Of a stretch of DNA of 64,000 nt, positions 1 to 8,184 are shown piece by piece. This stretch comes from CAYVXE01 sp964455375 (lineage in GTDB: Bacteria; Zhuqueibacterota; Zhuqueibacteria; Oceanimicrobiales; Oceanimicrobiaceae), in contig CAYVXE010000005.1 of assembly GCA_964455375.1 (NCBI GenBank), positions 1 through 64,000 of the forward strand. The letters run 5' to 3'. The translations under genes and the position numbers were made by a program. Each line of letters opens with the position of its first letter. Within the stretch, counting starts at the first letter, position 1. The notes beneath the pieces were generated by a model. The model made no database searches and was not told the origin of the DNA. It worked only from the letters and a program-made list of their open reading frames with translations.

Positions 1-75
1 TTAAAAATTAACATGTTGAGACCGTGCTGCTGAAGGAGTTGCTCAGGTTAGTATCGTAAAAAATATTAATAGTTC

Positions 76-104
76 TTGACAAATGTAAAAAGATAGTATA
101 TATT
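76..104 (+). promoter_or_regulatory. sigma-70 type promoter
   Basis: TTGACA at 76-81 and TATATT at 99-104 are separated by exactly 17 bases, a near-consensus housekeeping promoter. Transcription would start near 111, leaving a leader of about 280 bases before the regulator gene at 391. No other gene lies between, so this is its likely promoter. Seen directly; activity is inferred. Confidence 0.7.
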
Positions 105-117
105 CAACGTTTGTTTG

Positions 118-136
118 TGTAGTAAAAATTACTACA
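118..136. promoter_or_regulatory. perfect palindrome just after the predicted start site
   Basis: TGTAGTAA (118-125) and TTACTACA (129-136) form an 8-bp perfect inverted repeat around AAA, a few bases downstream of the predicted transcription start near 111. The position suits a repressor operator, for example autoregulation by the downstream regulator, or a 5' mRNA stem. The remaining leader to 390 is AT-rich and shows no recognisable riboswitch or gene. Confidence 0.4.
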
Positions 137-390
137 AGTATTTGATGTGAGTCAATGCGCTGGCCAAAATAGTCACTACAATGTATTTATTGTTACTTTT
201 TTGGTAGATATGTATAAAATTTTTTACAAAAAATAGCCGCGGTTGGAATAGTTTATATGATGTTGTTGTTATAATATTTATATATTCCCAAGAAATATCC
301 GAATAAATCAGGCTCATCTTTTTCCTTACTTTTTTAGTGCTAAGTATATTTTATCCTTTTCAATTTTTGTTTAAAGAGGGGGGGCAGCAA

Positions 391-1773
391 ATGGACAACA
401 CCAAGAAAATGTTATGGGTGGATAATGATATAACTGAATTAAAGTGGTTAGATCGCCTTCTTAGTGAACGTAATTGGGGTTGTATTGTCACAAACAACAG
501 TTCAAAGGCATTAGAACTAATTCCTTTACATCACCCTGCTCTAGTTTTAATTAGTGTGCCAATGTCTCATAAAGACATGATAGTTTTCCTCCACAAAATT
601 AAAATTATCAATCCACAAATTGTCATTATTGTTGTAAGTGATGGTGGAACAATTGACGCAGCCATAGAGGCCATAAAGGAAGGGGCTTATGACTACATTC
701 AAAAACCATATTCCGTAGAAAAACTAAAAAAATCAATCCAAAGAGGTATCGATTTCATTAATAATAATACCAGTGGTCTGAGCCTGGACGAGTATAGTTT
801 CGATAACATTATTGGTCAAAGTGCAATAATAAAGAAAGCATGTGAAAAAATCATCAAAATTTCTCAAAGCGATGCGAATGTTTTGATTTATGGAGAAAGT
901 GGAACTGGAAAAGAGTTGTTCGCTCGCAGCATTCATAAGTATAGTTTGCGACATGCATATTCATTTATTCCATTAGATTGCGTGGCTCTACCTGAGAATT
1001 TATTAGAAAGTGAATTGTTTGGGTATGAGAAAGGTGCGTTTACAGGGGCAGATTATGCACGTAAAGGATTGTTTGAATGTGCGGATAAAGGAACACTTTT
1101 TTTGGATGAAATTTGTGAGTTGGACATTAATTTACAATCAAAACTTTTGCGTGTGCTCCAGGAGCGAGAGTTTCGGAGGATTGGAGGGAGAAATTTAACA
1201 AAGGTAAATCTCCGTTTCATTGCTGCAACGAATCGAAATCCTTTTGAAGCAGTTAAATGTGGACAGTTTCGAGAAGATCTTTTCTACAGATTGCATGTCA
1301 TTCCAATAAAAGTACCCTCTTTAAGAGAAAGGAAGGAGGATATTCCCCTTTTATTTGACCATTTTTTACGAAAGTTTTCCAAAATTAAAAACGCCAAAAT
1401 GAAAACTGTTGAACCTGATGCTGTGACGGCTCTGATGAATTATTCATGGGGGGGGAATGTAAGGGAATTAATGAATTTAGCCGAACGATTGGACGCTCTG
1501 GTTGAAGGTGACATAATTGAATTGATTGATTTACCAGATTATATAAAATGTACGATTGAACCTTCAAATATATTTTGCCCATTGAAATCATACTGGGATT
1601 TGCCTTTTCAAGAGGCAAAAAAGAAGGTTGTAGAAGATTTTGAGAAAGAATATTTTACCAATTTAATACAAAAACATAGTACCAATTTATCAAAACAAGC
1701 AAAGTTAGCCCAAATTAGTCGGAGTACGTTGTACCGGATGATAAACATCTATGATTTACATAAATTTATTTGA
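391..1773 (+). CDS. NtrC-family sigma-54 activator with atypical receiver domain
   Basis: A response-regulator-type sigma-54 activator of 460 residues. ATG 391 is chosen over the upstream frame because an AAAGAGGGGGGG ribosome site lies just before it. Domains: receiver (about 6-118), AAA+ (about 138-370) and a Fis-type helix-turn-helix at the C-terminus. The AAA+ domain is intact: Walker A GESGTGKE 168-175, the sigma-54 contact loop GAFTGA 215-220, Walker B GTLFLDE 234-240. The receiver keeps the acidic residues D11 and D13, S83 and K105. The phospho-acceptor position reads LVLISVPM, with S55 replacing Asp, so classical phosphorylation is not expected. It is well placed to drive the sigma-54 promoters at 2045 and 37280. 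It resembles PrsR-type regulators of exosortase/EPS systems in architecture, but that assignment is inference. Confidence 0.9.
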   Translation: MDNTKKMLWVDNDITELKWLDRLLSERNWGCIVTNNSSKALELIPLHHPALVLISVPMSHKDMIVFLHKIKIINPQIVIIVVSDGGTIDAAIEAIKEGAYDYIQKPYSVEKLKKSIQRGIDFINNNTSGLSLDEYSFDNIIGQSAIIKKACEKIIKISQSDANVLIYGESGTGKELFARSIHKYSLRHAYSFIPLDCVALPENLLESELFGYEKGAFTGADYARKGLFECADKGTLFLDEICELDINLQSKLLRVLQEREFRRIGGRNLTKVNLRFIAATNRNPFEAVKCGQFREDLFYRLHVIPIKVPSLRERKEDIPLLFDHFLRKFSKIKNAKMKTVEPDAVTALMNYSWGGNVRELMNLAERLDALVEGDIIELIDLPDYIKCTIEPSNIFCPLKSYWDLPFQEAKKKVVEDFEKEYFTNLIQKHSTNLSKQAKLAQISRSTLYRMINIYDLHKFI

Positions 1774-2044
1774 GTTGAATGATACGATTATTTAAAATGT
1801 GTTGCCAATTATTAAAAACTGTATACTTGTTGAGACATATTGTGTTTTTAAATGAGTTATTACATGAAAGGTGTATATTTTATATTCGGAATGTCCAGTT
1901 AGGTTTACACTTTGCATGTACGGGTACACGAGTACTTTAAATCAATTTGACAAAATCTTATGCTTGATCAACCATTTGATATTATGATAGTTATATTAAA
2001 GTTGTCTCGTAAATATCGGTCATTTTATATTAAACTTTACGGTT

Positions 2045-2060
2045 TGGTACACCTCTTGCA
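2045..2060 (+). promoter_or_regulatory. sigma-54 (-24/-12) promoter
   Basis: TGGTACACCTCTTGCA matches the sigma-54 consensus TGGCACG-N4-TTGCA, with GG and GC at the required 10-base separation. Transcription would begin near 2071 and read into the regulator at 2359 through a structured leader. An active sigma-54 activator (391-1773) is encoded immediately upstream, which supports the call. Confidence 0.7.
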
Positions 2061-2206
2061 ATAGATAATACCAGCTTTATTATGAAGATTCTATATTCTT
2101 TGGAAACCAATCGTTCCTGAGCCAGTCTAAGCAAACGCTTATCAGAGTCAGATATTTTTAGTTGTAGCATATTTTAGTTTTGCCAAATAAGAGGTAATAT
2201 AAATAA

Positions 2207-2299
2207 AAAGAGGCCACCTTCATCTTTTAATTTGAGCTGTCCACTCATAAAAAATGATAACCCATATTAAATATATTCAATTTGGGTGATGGCCTCTTT
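2207..2299 (+). promoter_or_regulatory. nested hairpin in the leader of the 2359 gene
   Basis: AAAGAGGCCA (2207-2216) pairs with TGGCCTCTTT (2290-2299). Inside it ACCCATATT (2260-2268) pairs with AATTTGGGT (2279-2287) with one mismatch. The outer stem is followed by a modest T-rich stretch. It lies between the sigma-54 start site and the start codon, so it could attenuate or stabilise the transcript. Alternatively it is a terminator for read-through from the first gene. Confidence 0.4.
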
Positions 2300-2358
2300 G
2301 ATTTTATATACAAACATTCTTCATTTAATGCAATATTTATCTTAAAATATTAATATAA

Positions 2359-3840
2359 ATGTACAACTTTTTTTTAAATAAATCAGCATCCAAAACAAAC
2401 CTCTTATTAAATCATATTGTCTCAACTTTTAATGCAAAAGCGGGTATTCTCTGGTTTTCAGATACAAATACTTTCAAGATTTCCAGTTTATACGGTAGCA
2501 GAAAAATATCTAATTCTCAAACTCTTGCGAGTTTTCTGGCTGGGTTCCATTACCGATTTCTGCGGTCCGGGAATAAATTTTCTCCGGTAATTATAGAAAA
2601 TATAAATTCATCCACGCACTTTCCTGAAGACTTTGTTAGACTCGCACGAATTGAAAATGTGCAATGCATTCATATTTCACCTGTTCTAAGAAATGGTGAA
2701 ATTAAAGGTGCACTTGTTTTAGGGCTCGAAAATTCGGATGCGTTAAATGCAATTAATTATGAATTGCTGGAAGTTCTAACAGATAGTATTAAGTTCGATG
2801 AGAAACTGGAATCAATTACAAACCAAGATGGTGTTACTCGTGATTCATTGGGCCTGATAATAGGAAGAAGTCAAAAAATTTTGGAACTTTATAAAACGAT
2901 CTTGAATATTGCTGAATCCGATTCACATGTTTTTATTCATGGAGAAAGTGGAACTGGTAAAGAGCTGGTTGCCCGAACCATTCATGAGCAAAGCAAGAGA
3001 AATCATCATGTTTTTATCCCTATCGAATGTATCTCTTTACCGGAAAATTTACTTGAGAGTGAATTATTTGGACACGAGAGACAAAGCAGTTCTGGAAAAA
3101 AGAACATGAAAATTGGCTTGCTTGAATATGCAGATAAGGGGACATTTTTTCTTGATAAAATTACAGAAATGCATATCGATTTGCAGGCAAAATTATTCGA
3201 CGCTTTACAAAATAAACAATTTAAAAAAATTGGGTCTGTGAAATCACTGAATATTGATGTAAGAATCATCCTGGCCAGTAATTTTAAACCTCATAAAGCA
3301 ATTGCAAACAGAAGATTAAAAGAGGATTTGTTCGAGCGGTTCGATATCGTTCCGATTTATATTGCACCACTTCGGGAAAGGAAAGAAGATATTCCGTTGC
3401 TAATTACCCATTTTATAAAAGGATTCTCAAAGTCTAGCAATGATAGTAATATCCATCTATCTGATGATGCTTTGCAATATTTAGTTCATTATCATTGGCC
3501 AGGTAATATTAGAGAATTGAAAAGCTTAATTGAGTACTTGGCCACCTTTGTAAAAAATGAAATCATTACTTTAGAAGACCTGCCTTTAGAAATCGTAAAA
3601 AATACTTCAATTCCAAGAGTTAATCAAAATTTGACTTTTGAAAAACTTCCTTATTATCAAGCAAAGGTAAAAAATTTAATGGAATTTGAAAGACTCTATT
3701 TCTCAACGCTTCTAAATGCGTGCCAGGGGAATATTACGAAAGTAGCGAAAGAGGCCCAGGTCAGTCGGAAAACGATCTACAATATATTGAAAAAACACAG
3801 CTTAAACAATCTTCAGTTGGAGAGTAGAGTGGTTATGTAA
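2359..3840 (+). CDS. degenerate NtrC-like AAA+ regulator (pseudo-activator)
   Basis: A 493-residue protein: N-terminal GAF-like sensory region (about 10-150), AAA+ module (about 165-400) and C-terminal Fis-type helix-turn-helix ('VAKEAQVSRKTIYNIL'). Walker A is intact (GESGTGKE 195-202). The loop that should read GAFTGA reads QSSSGK (242-247), Walker B is FFLDK (263-267) with Lys in place of the catalytic Glu, and sensor I reads ASN instead of ATN. Family knowledge says GAFTGA is required to engage sigma-54 and the Walker B acid to hydrolyse ATP. The protein is therefore unlikely to open sigma-54 promoters itself. It may bind DNA or pair with the intact activator upstream as an antagonist. 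No clear ribosome site precedes ATG 2359, so the start is uncertain. Confidence 0.85.
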   Translation: MYNFFLNKSASKTNLLLNHIVSTFNAKAGILWFSDTNTFKISSLYGSRKISNSQTLASFLAGFHYRFLRSGNKFSPVIIENINSSTHFPEDFVRLARIENVQCIHISPVLRNGEIKGALVLGLENSDALNAINYELLEVLTDSIKFDEKLESITNQDGVTRDSLGLIIGRSQKILELYKTILNIAESDSHVFIHGESGTGKELVARTIHEQSKRNHHVFIPIECISLPENLLESELFGHERQSSSGKKNMKIGLLEYADKGTFFLDKITEMHIDLQAKLFDALQNKQFKKIGSVKSLNIDVRIILASNFKPHKAIANRRLKEDLFERFDIVPIYIAPLRERKEDIPLLITHFIKGFSKSSNDSNIHLSDDALQYLVHYHWPGNIRELKSLIEYLATFVKNEIITLEDLPLEIVKNTSIPRVNQNLTFEKLPYYQAKVKNLMEFERLYFSTLLNACQGNITKVAKEAQVSRKTIYNILKKHSLNNLQLESRVVM

Positions 3841-3906
3841 CAAAGGACTGAAATGATTTTACAGGGATGTAACCCAAATGACGTTACACTTTAATCGTAT
3901 TGAAAT

Positions 3907-4287
3907 GTGAATAGAATAACAATATTAATTGCATCGAATGATGAAACAATCATCGATAGTATTGCAAATATTTTAGATAAAGAGCAATTTCGACCGGTTT
4001 ATTCAAATAAGGCAAGTGAGGCATTACTAAAAATATTAGATGTTAATTTAGATTTATTGATTTTGGATATTGATTTGCCCGGAATGACGGTTCTCGAGAT
4101 TTTGCCAATCATCAAAAAGGTGAAACAGGATATGCCATTAGTTGTGATATCTTCTGATGATTCATTTAAGACCGGTCAAGAAATCGCTCGATTAGGTAGA
4201 AGCTTATATTTACTGAAACCTATTGCAATAGACAAATTGCAGACATTCTTGAATTATATTAAACCCACTTTGGCAACTGTGAAGTAA
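3907..4287 (+). CDS. stand-alone receiver-domain protein
   Basis: A 126-residue single receiver domain starting with GTG; a stop immediately upstream limits the frame, and no ribosome site is obvious. The phospho-acceptor is present (D54 in LLILDIDLPGM), as are the switch Ser in VVISSDD and the conserved Lys in LLKPI. The acidic Mg-binding pair at the end of strand 1, normally DD, reads S10-N11 followed by D12 (ILIASNDE), so metal binding may be altered. It lies 67 bases after the pseudo-activator and could be its input or an unlinked adaptor. No output domain is present. Confidence 0.75.
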   Translation: MNRITILIASNDETIIDSIANILDKEQFRPVYSNKASEALLKILDVNLDLLILDIDLPGMTVLEILPIIKKVKQDMPLVVISSDDSFKTGQEIARLGRSLYLLKPIAIDKLQTFLNYIKPTLATVK

Positions 4288-4440
4288 TAGCGCGTTTGGA
4301 AATAAGCAGGAAAAATACGCTATGTTGTCAGTTTAATAAAATCCACAAGGAAGATTAGCAGAAAATCCTGTTTGGTTTATTTGGCTCAGAATTTTATAGT
4401 TTAAATTTTTTCGTCGCTAATTCAAAGTGATTAGATGCTT

Positions 4441-4479
4441 AGTGAGTTTCTTAAATGTGACTCACTGGGCGGAGCAGTG
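4441..4479 (+). promoter_or_regulatory. hairpin plus ops-like element before the antiterminator gene
   Basis: AGTGAGT (4441-4447) and ACTCACT (4460-4466) form a 7-bp hairpin with a 12-base loop. Directly after it comes GGCGGAGCAGTG (4468-4479). The enterobacterial ops pause element that recruits RfaH is GGCGGTAGCGTG; the two share GGCGG and GTG ends and align over the middle with one-base shifts. It sits about 50 bases before a NusG-paralogue gene that heads the EPS operon. Resemblance is seen; function is inference. The rest of 4288-4531 shows no gene. Confidence 0.35.
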
Positions 4480-4531
4480 CCTAGATATTCTAAAAACCTC
4501 ATATTAATCATCAACTAAAAGAAGTGATTTT

Positions 4532-5098
4532 ATGATTCAAAATTTAGATCGGGAAGAGAACTCAAAAGAAAACCGATTTTGGTACGCATTATATACACGG
4601 CCAAGATTTGAAAGCAAGGTGGAACAGAAATTAAAGGATTTGAATGTTGATTCTTTTCTGCCTACACGATTGGTTACAAAATACTGGAGTGATCGAAAGA
4701 AGGTTGTGCTTGAACCGCTCTTCCCCTCCTATGTTTTTGTGTTAGTAAATTGCAAAGAACGTTACCTTGCCTATCAGCCGCCCGGGGTTGTACGAATAGT
4801 TAGCTTCAATGGACAGCCTGCACGTATTCCGGCAGAGCAGATTAACGCGGTAAGGCGCATTCTTGGCTCTGGTTATTCTCCAGATACACAGTCTTATTTT
4901 TTCAAAGGAGACAGAGTCGAAATTATCTCCGGGTCACTGGTAGGTCTGAGGGGTTTTATAAATGAGTGTCATGGTAATAATTACTTTATTGTTTCAATCG
5001 ATGGCATCCGCCAATCTATTTCTATCAAAATAGATGCTCAGAAATTAAAATCTATAGCACGGAACACAACTCGTACAAAGGAATTTCTCTGTCAGTGA
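4532..5098 (+). CDS. NusG/RfaH/UpxY-type transcription antiterminator
   Basis: A 188-residue NusG paralogue. The N-terminal NGN domain begins at WYALYTRPRFESKVEQKL (about 17-34) and contains the FPSYVFV signature. A C-terminal KOW-type domain follows (about 130-180, FKGDRVEIISGSLVGLRG). Specialised NusG paralogues in Bacteroidetes (UpxY) and Proteobacteria (RfaH) act in cis to let RNA polymerase read through long polysaccharide operons. Its location as the first gene of a roughly 31-kb co-directional EPS cluster fits that role. ATG 4532 follows a purine-rich AAAAGAAG. Confidence 0.88.
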   Translation: MIQNLDREENSKENRFWYALYTRPRFESKVEQKLKDLNVDSFLPTRLVTKYWSDRKKVVLEPLFPSYVFVLVNCKERYLAYQPPGVVRIVSFNGQPARIPAEQINAVRRILGSGYSPDTQSYFFKGDRVEIISGSLVGLRGFINECHGNNYFIVSIDGIRQSISIKIDAQKLKSIARNTTRTKEFLCQ

Positions 5099-5162
5099 TA
5101 TGAGAGGAAGGACAAAATCACAATTTGAATAACAATTTTTATCCACTAAAAAGTTTAGGACT

Positions 5163-5909
5163 ATGAACAAAAATTTGGTTAGCTTGCTTGCCGGTACTTG
5201 GTTATTGATTACATTTATTTTTCCAATTCGGGGATTCTCTCAAAAAAATGATATTAATAATGCTGGTGTCCGGCAGATTCAGGTGAAATCGCTGCCTGAT
5301 GGCGTTCTGGTTACAATTAAAGGTGAATATGAAATTAACGGTAGAGCACCTTTCTATTTACCATTTCCTCTCAAGGGAAGATACTCTATTCAGGCCAGTA
5401 AAAACGGCTATGAAAATTGGTCATCAAAGAAGTTTTTTTCGAGTAATAGTGAAAATATATTCATAATTCGTCTAAAAAAGAGAACACGTGCAAAAGCAGC
5501 CTTTCGGTCTTTGCTTTTTCCGGGTTGGGGACATTACTACAGCGGCCGGAAGTTCGGTGGGATATTTTTTACCTCAACTGTGGCATTGGCTGGAGCGTAT
5601 GCTATTTTTGCACAATTTGATTATAAGGATGAAGTTGATAAGTTTAATCGTCTGGAGGATCAATTAACCACATTATCGCCGGAGGAATTACAACTATTAA
5701 ATCGGCAATACGAAAAGATAGATGACGCTGACACGAGGCGGAACAGGGCATTCATTGTGGTTGGTTCGTTATGGGCTTTAAACATTTTAGATTCACTTAT
5801 ATTTTTCCCTGATTATGGTCATGACGCGTCATCTTCAAAAAAACAAATTCAGGTTTCCCAGGATTTTTCTATGGATTCTGTGAAATTAGGTCTTTCATTA
5901 ATATTCTAA
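5163..5909 (+). CDS. PEGA-domain membrane protein, DUF5683-like C-terminus
   Basis: A 248-residue protein with a signal peptide or anchor (1-26). A PEGA-like beta domain follows (about 40-105: 'VKSLPDGVLVTIKG...PFYLPFPLKGRYSIQASKNGYE'). The C-terminal part holds hydrophobic segments around 'LFPGWGHYYSGRKFGGIFFTSTVALAGAYA' and about 200-220, separated by a charged loop. PEGA domains are common in surface-layer and envelope proteins. Position between the antiterminator and the exporter suggests an envelope accessory of EPS export. Exact role unknown. Confidence 0.65.
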   Translation: MNKNLVSLLAGTWLLITFIFPIRGFSQKNDINNAGVRQIQVKSLPDGVLVTIKGEYEINGRAPFYLPFPLKGRYSIQASKNGYENWSSKKFFSSNSENIFIIRLKKRTRAKAAFRSLLFPGWGHYYSGRKFGGIFFTSTVALAGAYAIFAQFDYKDEVDKFNRLEDQLTTLSPEELQLLNRQYEKIDDADTRRNRAFIVVGSLWALNILDSLIFFPDYGHDASSSKKQIQVSQDFSMDSVKLGLSLIF

Positions 5910-5932
5910 AACGAGTGAGATTGCTAAACAGT

Positions 5933-7189
5933 ATGAATGATAAATTTACTAAAGTGCTATTTAACGTCTTGTTAATACTAACAAGTTCCATGTTTGCTTG
6001 TGTTGATAAACCAACTGCACCTGATCAAATTTTAGAGAATTTTCCAAAAACTCCTTTCAATATTCAAATAAGTGTAGGGAACAGTAAGGTTGAATTGACT
6101 TGGGACGTCGCTGATTCGGACAATGTTTCAAGTTTCAAAATCTTTCGGAATACCAGGGAGATGGCGGAACCTGAACTGATTGGAACTCCTGATAAAAGAT
6201 TTTTTAGTGATTCCGGTTTAAGAAACGGGGTAGAATATTTTTATCAAATTAGCACCCTGAGCAAGAAGGGCTTTGAAAGTGAACAGAGCGACCCTGTGGT
6301 GGCCATACCAAACATTTTCTCAATTATACTAAATAATGGTGCTGAATTTACAAATTCACCCTCAGTCACGCTGAATCTAACGGGTCCTGACAACAGTTTT
6401 ATCAGGATCAGCAATGATCCCACCCTGAATGATGCCCAGTTTGAACCTTTATTAACGACAAGAGAGTGGCAATTATCCGTAGTTGACGGTGTAAAAAGAG
6501 TCTATGCTATTTTTAGGGACGGAGTTGGCAACGAAAGTCAGGTGATTTTTGATGATATTGTCCTTGATACGCAAGCGATTATTTTTTCAGTTTCCGAGGA
6601 TACTCAGGGACGACTCATCGTTAATGGAGAATCTATCCATTTTACCATGAATACCAGTGAAGCAAATGGAAACGCTCAGGCCGTTATTGAAAACGGTCCG
6701 ACCATTCCCCTTTTTGACGATGGTACAGGAGGTGATGAGGTTGCAAGTGATGGTATGTACGAAAGGGATTATATCGTTCCGTTCGGGCTTCAAACCAATG
6801 CTGCCACGGTCTCAGGGCATTTTACCGACAGGGCAGGCAACCAGGCGTTTGCGGTATTAGCACCGGGTGTTTTGACTATCCAAACGTTGCCGGTTCCGGT
6901 AACGCTTTTGCAGCCGAATGCGAACGATATAACGGGTGCAAGTGTCTATTTGAACTGGTCATCTAATACGGATTCAGATTTTTCTGAATATAAAATTTTT
7001 CGTGCAGATGTATCTGGCGTTACTTTGAAATCCACTCTTGTGGGAACTTTATCGGATCAATCGGTAACGAGTTTTCAGGACACAACGGTCACTCAGAACA
7101 AGGAGTATTTTTATCGTGTTTTTGTTTCTGATACTTTTGGGTTATCCTCTGGAAGCAATGAAATAAATGTAACAACAACCGAAAACTAA
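5933..7189 (+). CDS. lipoprotein with fibronectin type III domains
   Basis: About 418 residues. I prefer ATG 5933 over GTG 5915: it gives a clean lipoprotein signal ending in MFAC with lipidation at C23, and GAGTGAG lies upstream. Two FN3 domains are visible, one near 40-130 ('PFNIQISVGNSKVELTWD') and one near the C-terminus ('ASVYLNWSSNTDSDFSEYKIFRA'). A middle region has bacterial Ig-like features ('DDGTGGDEVASDGMYERDY'). Probably surface- or periplasm-exposed, tethered to a membrane, in the EPS operon 23 bases after the PEGA gene. No enzymatic motif; a structural or binding role is inferred. Confidence 0.7.
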   Translation: MNDKFTKVLFNVLLILTSSMFACVDKPTAPDQILENFPKTPFNIQISVGNSKVELTWDVADSDNVSSFKIFRNTREMAEPELIGTPDKRFFSDSGLRNGVEYFYQISTLSKKGFESEQSDPVVAIPNIFSIILNNGAEFTNSPSVTLNLTGPDNSFIRISNDPTLNDAQFEPLLTTREWQLSVVDGVKRVYAIFRDGVGNESQVIFDDIVLDTQAIIFSVSEDTQGRLIVNGESIHFTMNTSEANGNAQAVIENGPTIPLFDDGTGGDEVASDGMYERDYIVPFGLQTNAATVSGHFTDRAGNQAFAVLAPGVLTIQTLPVPVTLLQPNANDITGASVYLNWSSNTDSDFSEYKIFRADVSGVTLKSTLVGTLSDQSVTSFQDTTVTQNKEYFYRVFVSDTFGLSSGSNEINVTTTEN

Positions 7190-7210
7190 TACCTATCCGG
7201 AGAGTTTAGA

Positions 7211-8155
7211 ATGTTTAGAAGAATGTCTTTGTTTATCACCTCATGTATACTCCTATGTTTCCAATTTAATTCAGTTCTTGCTCAAGAATATGTTGTTGAG
7301 CCAAAAGATAATCTGAAAATAACGTTTTGGGAAGACAAGGAGTTGGATACAGAAACAAAAGTTTTACTTAATGGCAACATTGTCTTACCAATCGTTGGGA
7401 CAATAAAAGCGTCAGGCTTGACCCCGCAGCAACTAAGCGCGGCCATCGTAAAGAAGATGTCTCTATATGGAAAAGTGATATCAAATGTCAACATTGAGAT
7501 TATTGAATATGCCAGCAAGCGCATTTATATCACCGGAGAGGTACAATCCCCTGGTAAACTCTCTTTTGAAGTGATGCCAAATTTATGGGAGATATTATTG
7601 GAAGCGGGTGGGCCAACCTCCTCTGCCATGTTGGGAAACGTGGCGATCATCCGTCGTGATCAAGGCGGGAAAGTAGAAAAGGCTGATATTTCTGCTGCGA
7701 TTGAAAAGGGTGAATTGAACACATTGCCCAAAATTCGACCTGGAGACACGATCCATGTACCTTCTTCGGACGAGTCGGGGAACAAAGCACCTTCACCTAT
7801 AACGAAATCGCAGGTTGTTTATATTTTTGGTGCGGTGGGCAGTCCGGGACCCCATTTTCTGGAAAAAAATACCGATATTCTTGAGGCAATTGTAAAGGCC
7901 GGTGGGCCCACGAGTCAAGCCAAACTTTCAGATGTAAGTTATATATCAAAATCGAACGCCAATCCCGTCGCGACTAAAATAAACCTTCAGGAATACATTG
8001 ATAAATCTATTCCAAACGCGATTAAAGTAAAGCCTGGCGACTCGATTTATGTTCCTCAACAAGAGAAAAAAGGGTCAAGTATCGTGGATACTTTGGTGAG
8101 GGTTTTAGCCGGCGCCGCAATTACATCCGTTGTAGTAGCGGTTATACAGAAATAA
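7211..8155 (+). CDS. polysaccharide export protein (Wza-like, SLBB domains)
   Basis: A 314-residue outer-membrane polysaccharide exporter. A signal peptide ends near LAQEY (residue 24-27). The Poly_export domain follows ('YVVEPKDNLKITFWEDKELD...VLLNGNIVLPIVG'), then two SLBB domains ('RIYITGEVQSPGKLSF' and 'VVYIFGAVGSPGPHFL'). The C-terminal hydrophobic helix (about 293-312) could cross the outer membrane as in Wza. There is no lipobox Cys at the signal cleavage site, unlike Wza itself. Ribosome site GGAGAG precedes the ATG. It partners with the Wzz-like protein next door. Confidence 0.88.
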   Translation: MFRRMSLFITSCILLCFQFNSVLAQEYVVEPKDNLKITFWEDKELDTETKVLLNGNIVLPIVGTIKASGLTPQQLSAAIVKKMSLYGKVISNVNIEIIEYASKRIYITGEVQSPGKLSFEVMPNLWEILLEAGGPTSSAMLGNVAIIRRDQGGKVEKADISAAIEKGELNTLPKIRPGDTIHVPSSDESGNKAPSPITKSQVVYIFGAVGSPGPHFLEKNTDILEAIVKAGGPTSQAKLSDVSYISKSNANPVATKINLQEYIDKSIPNAIKVKPGDSIYVPQQEKKGSSIVDTLVRVLAGAAITSVVVAVIQK

Positions 8156-8184
8156 CATTAATTAATAGTAGCGGTGGGAATACG

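Larger units (their letters stand above)
1774..2358. other. 585-base intergenic region with promoter and structured leader
   Basis: No convincing coding region on either strand. It holds a sigma-54 promoter at 2045-2060 and a nested hairpin at 2207-2299, listed separately. The part from 1774 to about 2040 is AT-rich and otherwise featureless to my reading. Confidence 0.6.

Noticed and set aside
132..317. Minus-strand ORF in the leader before the first regulator
   Set aside because: AT-rich, no ribosome site, and it overlaps the predicted promoter leader; no protein features.
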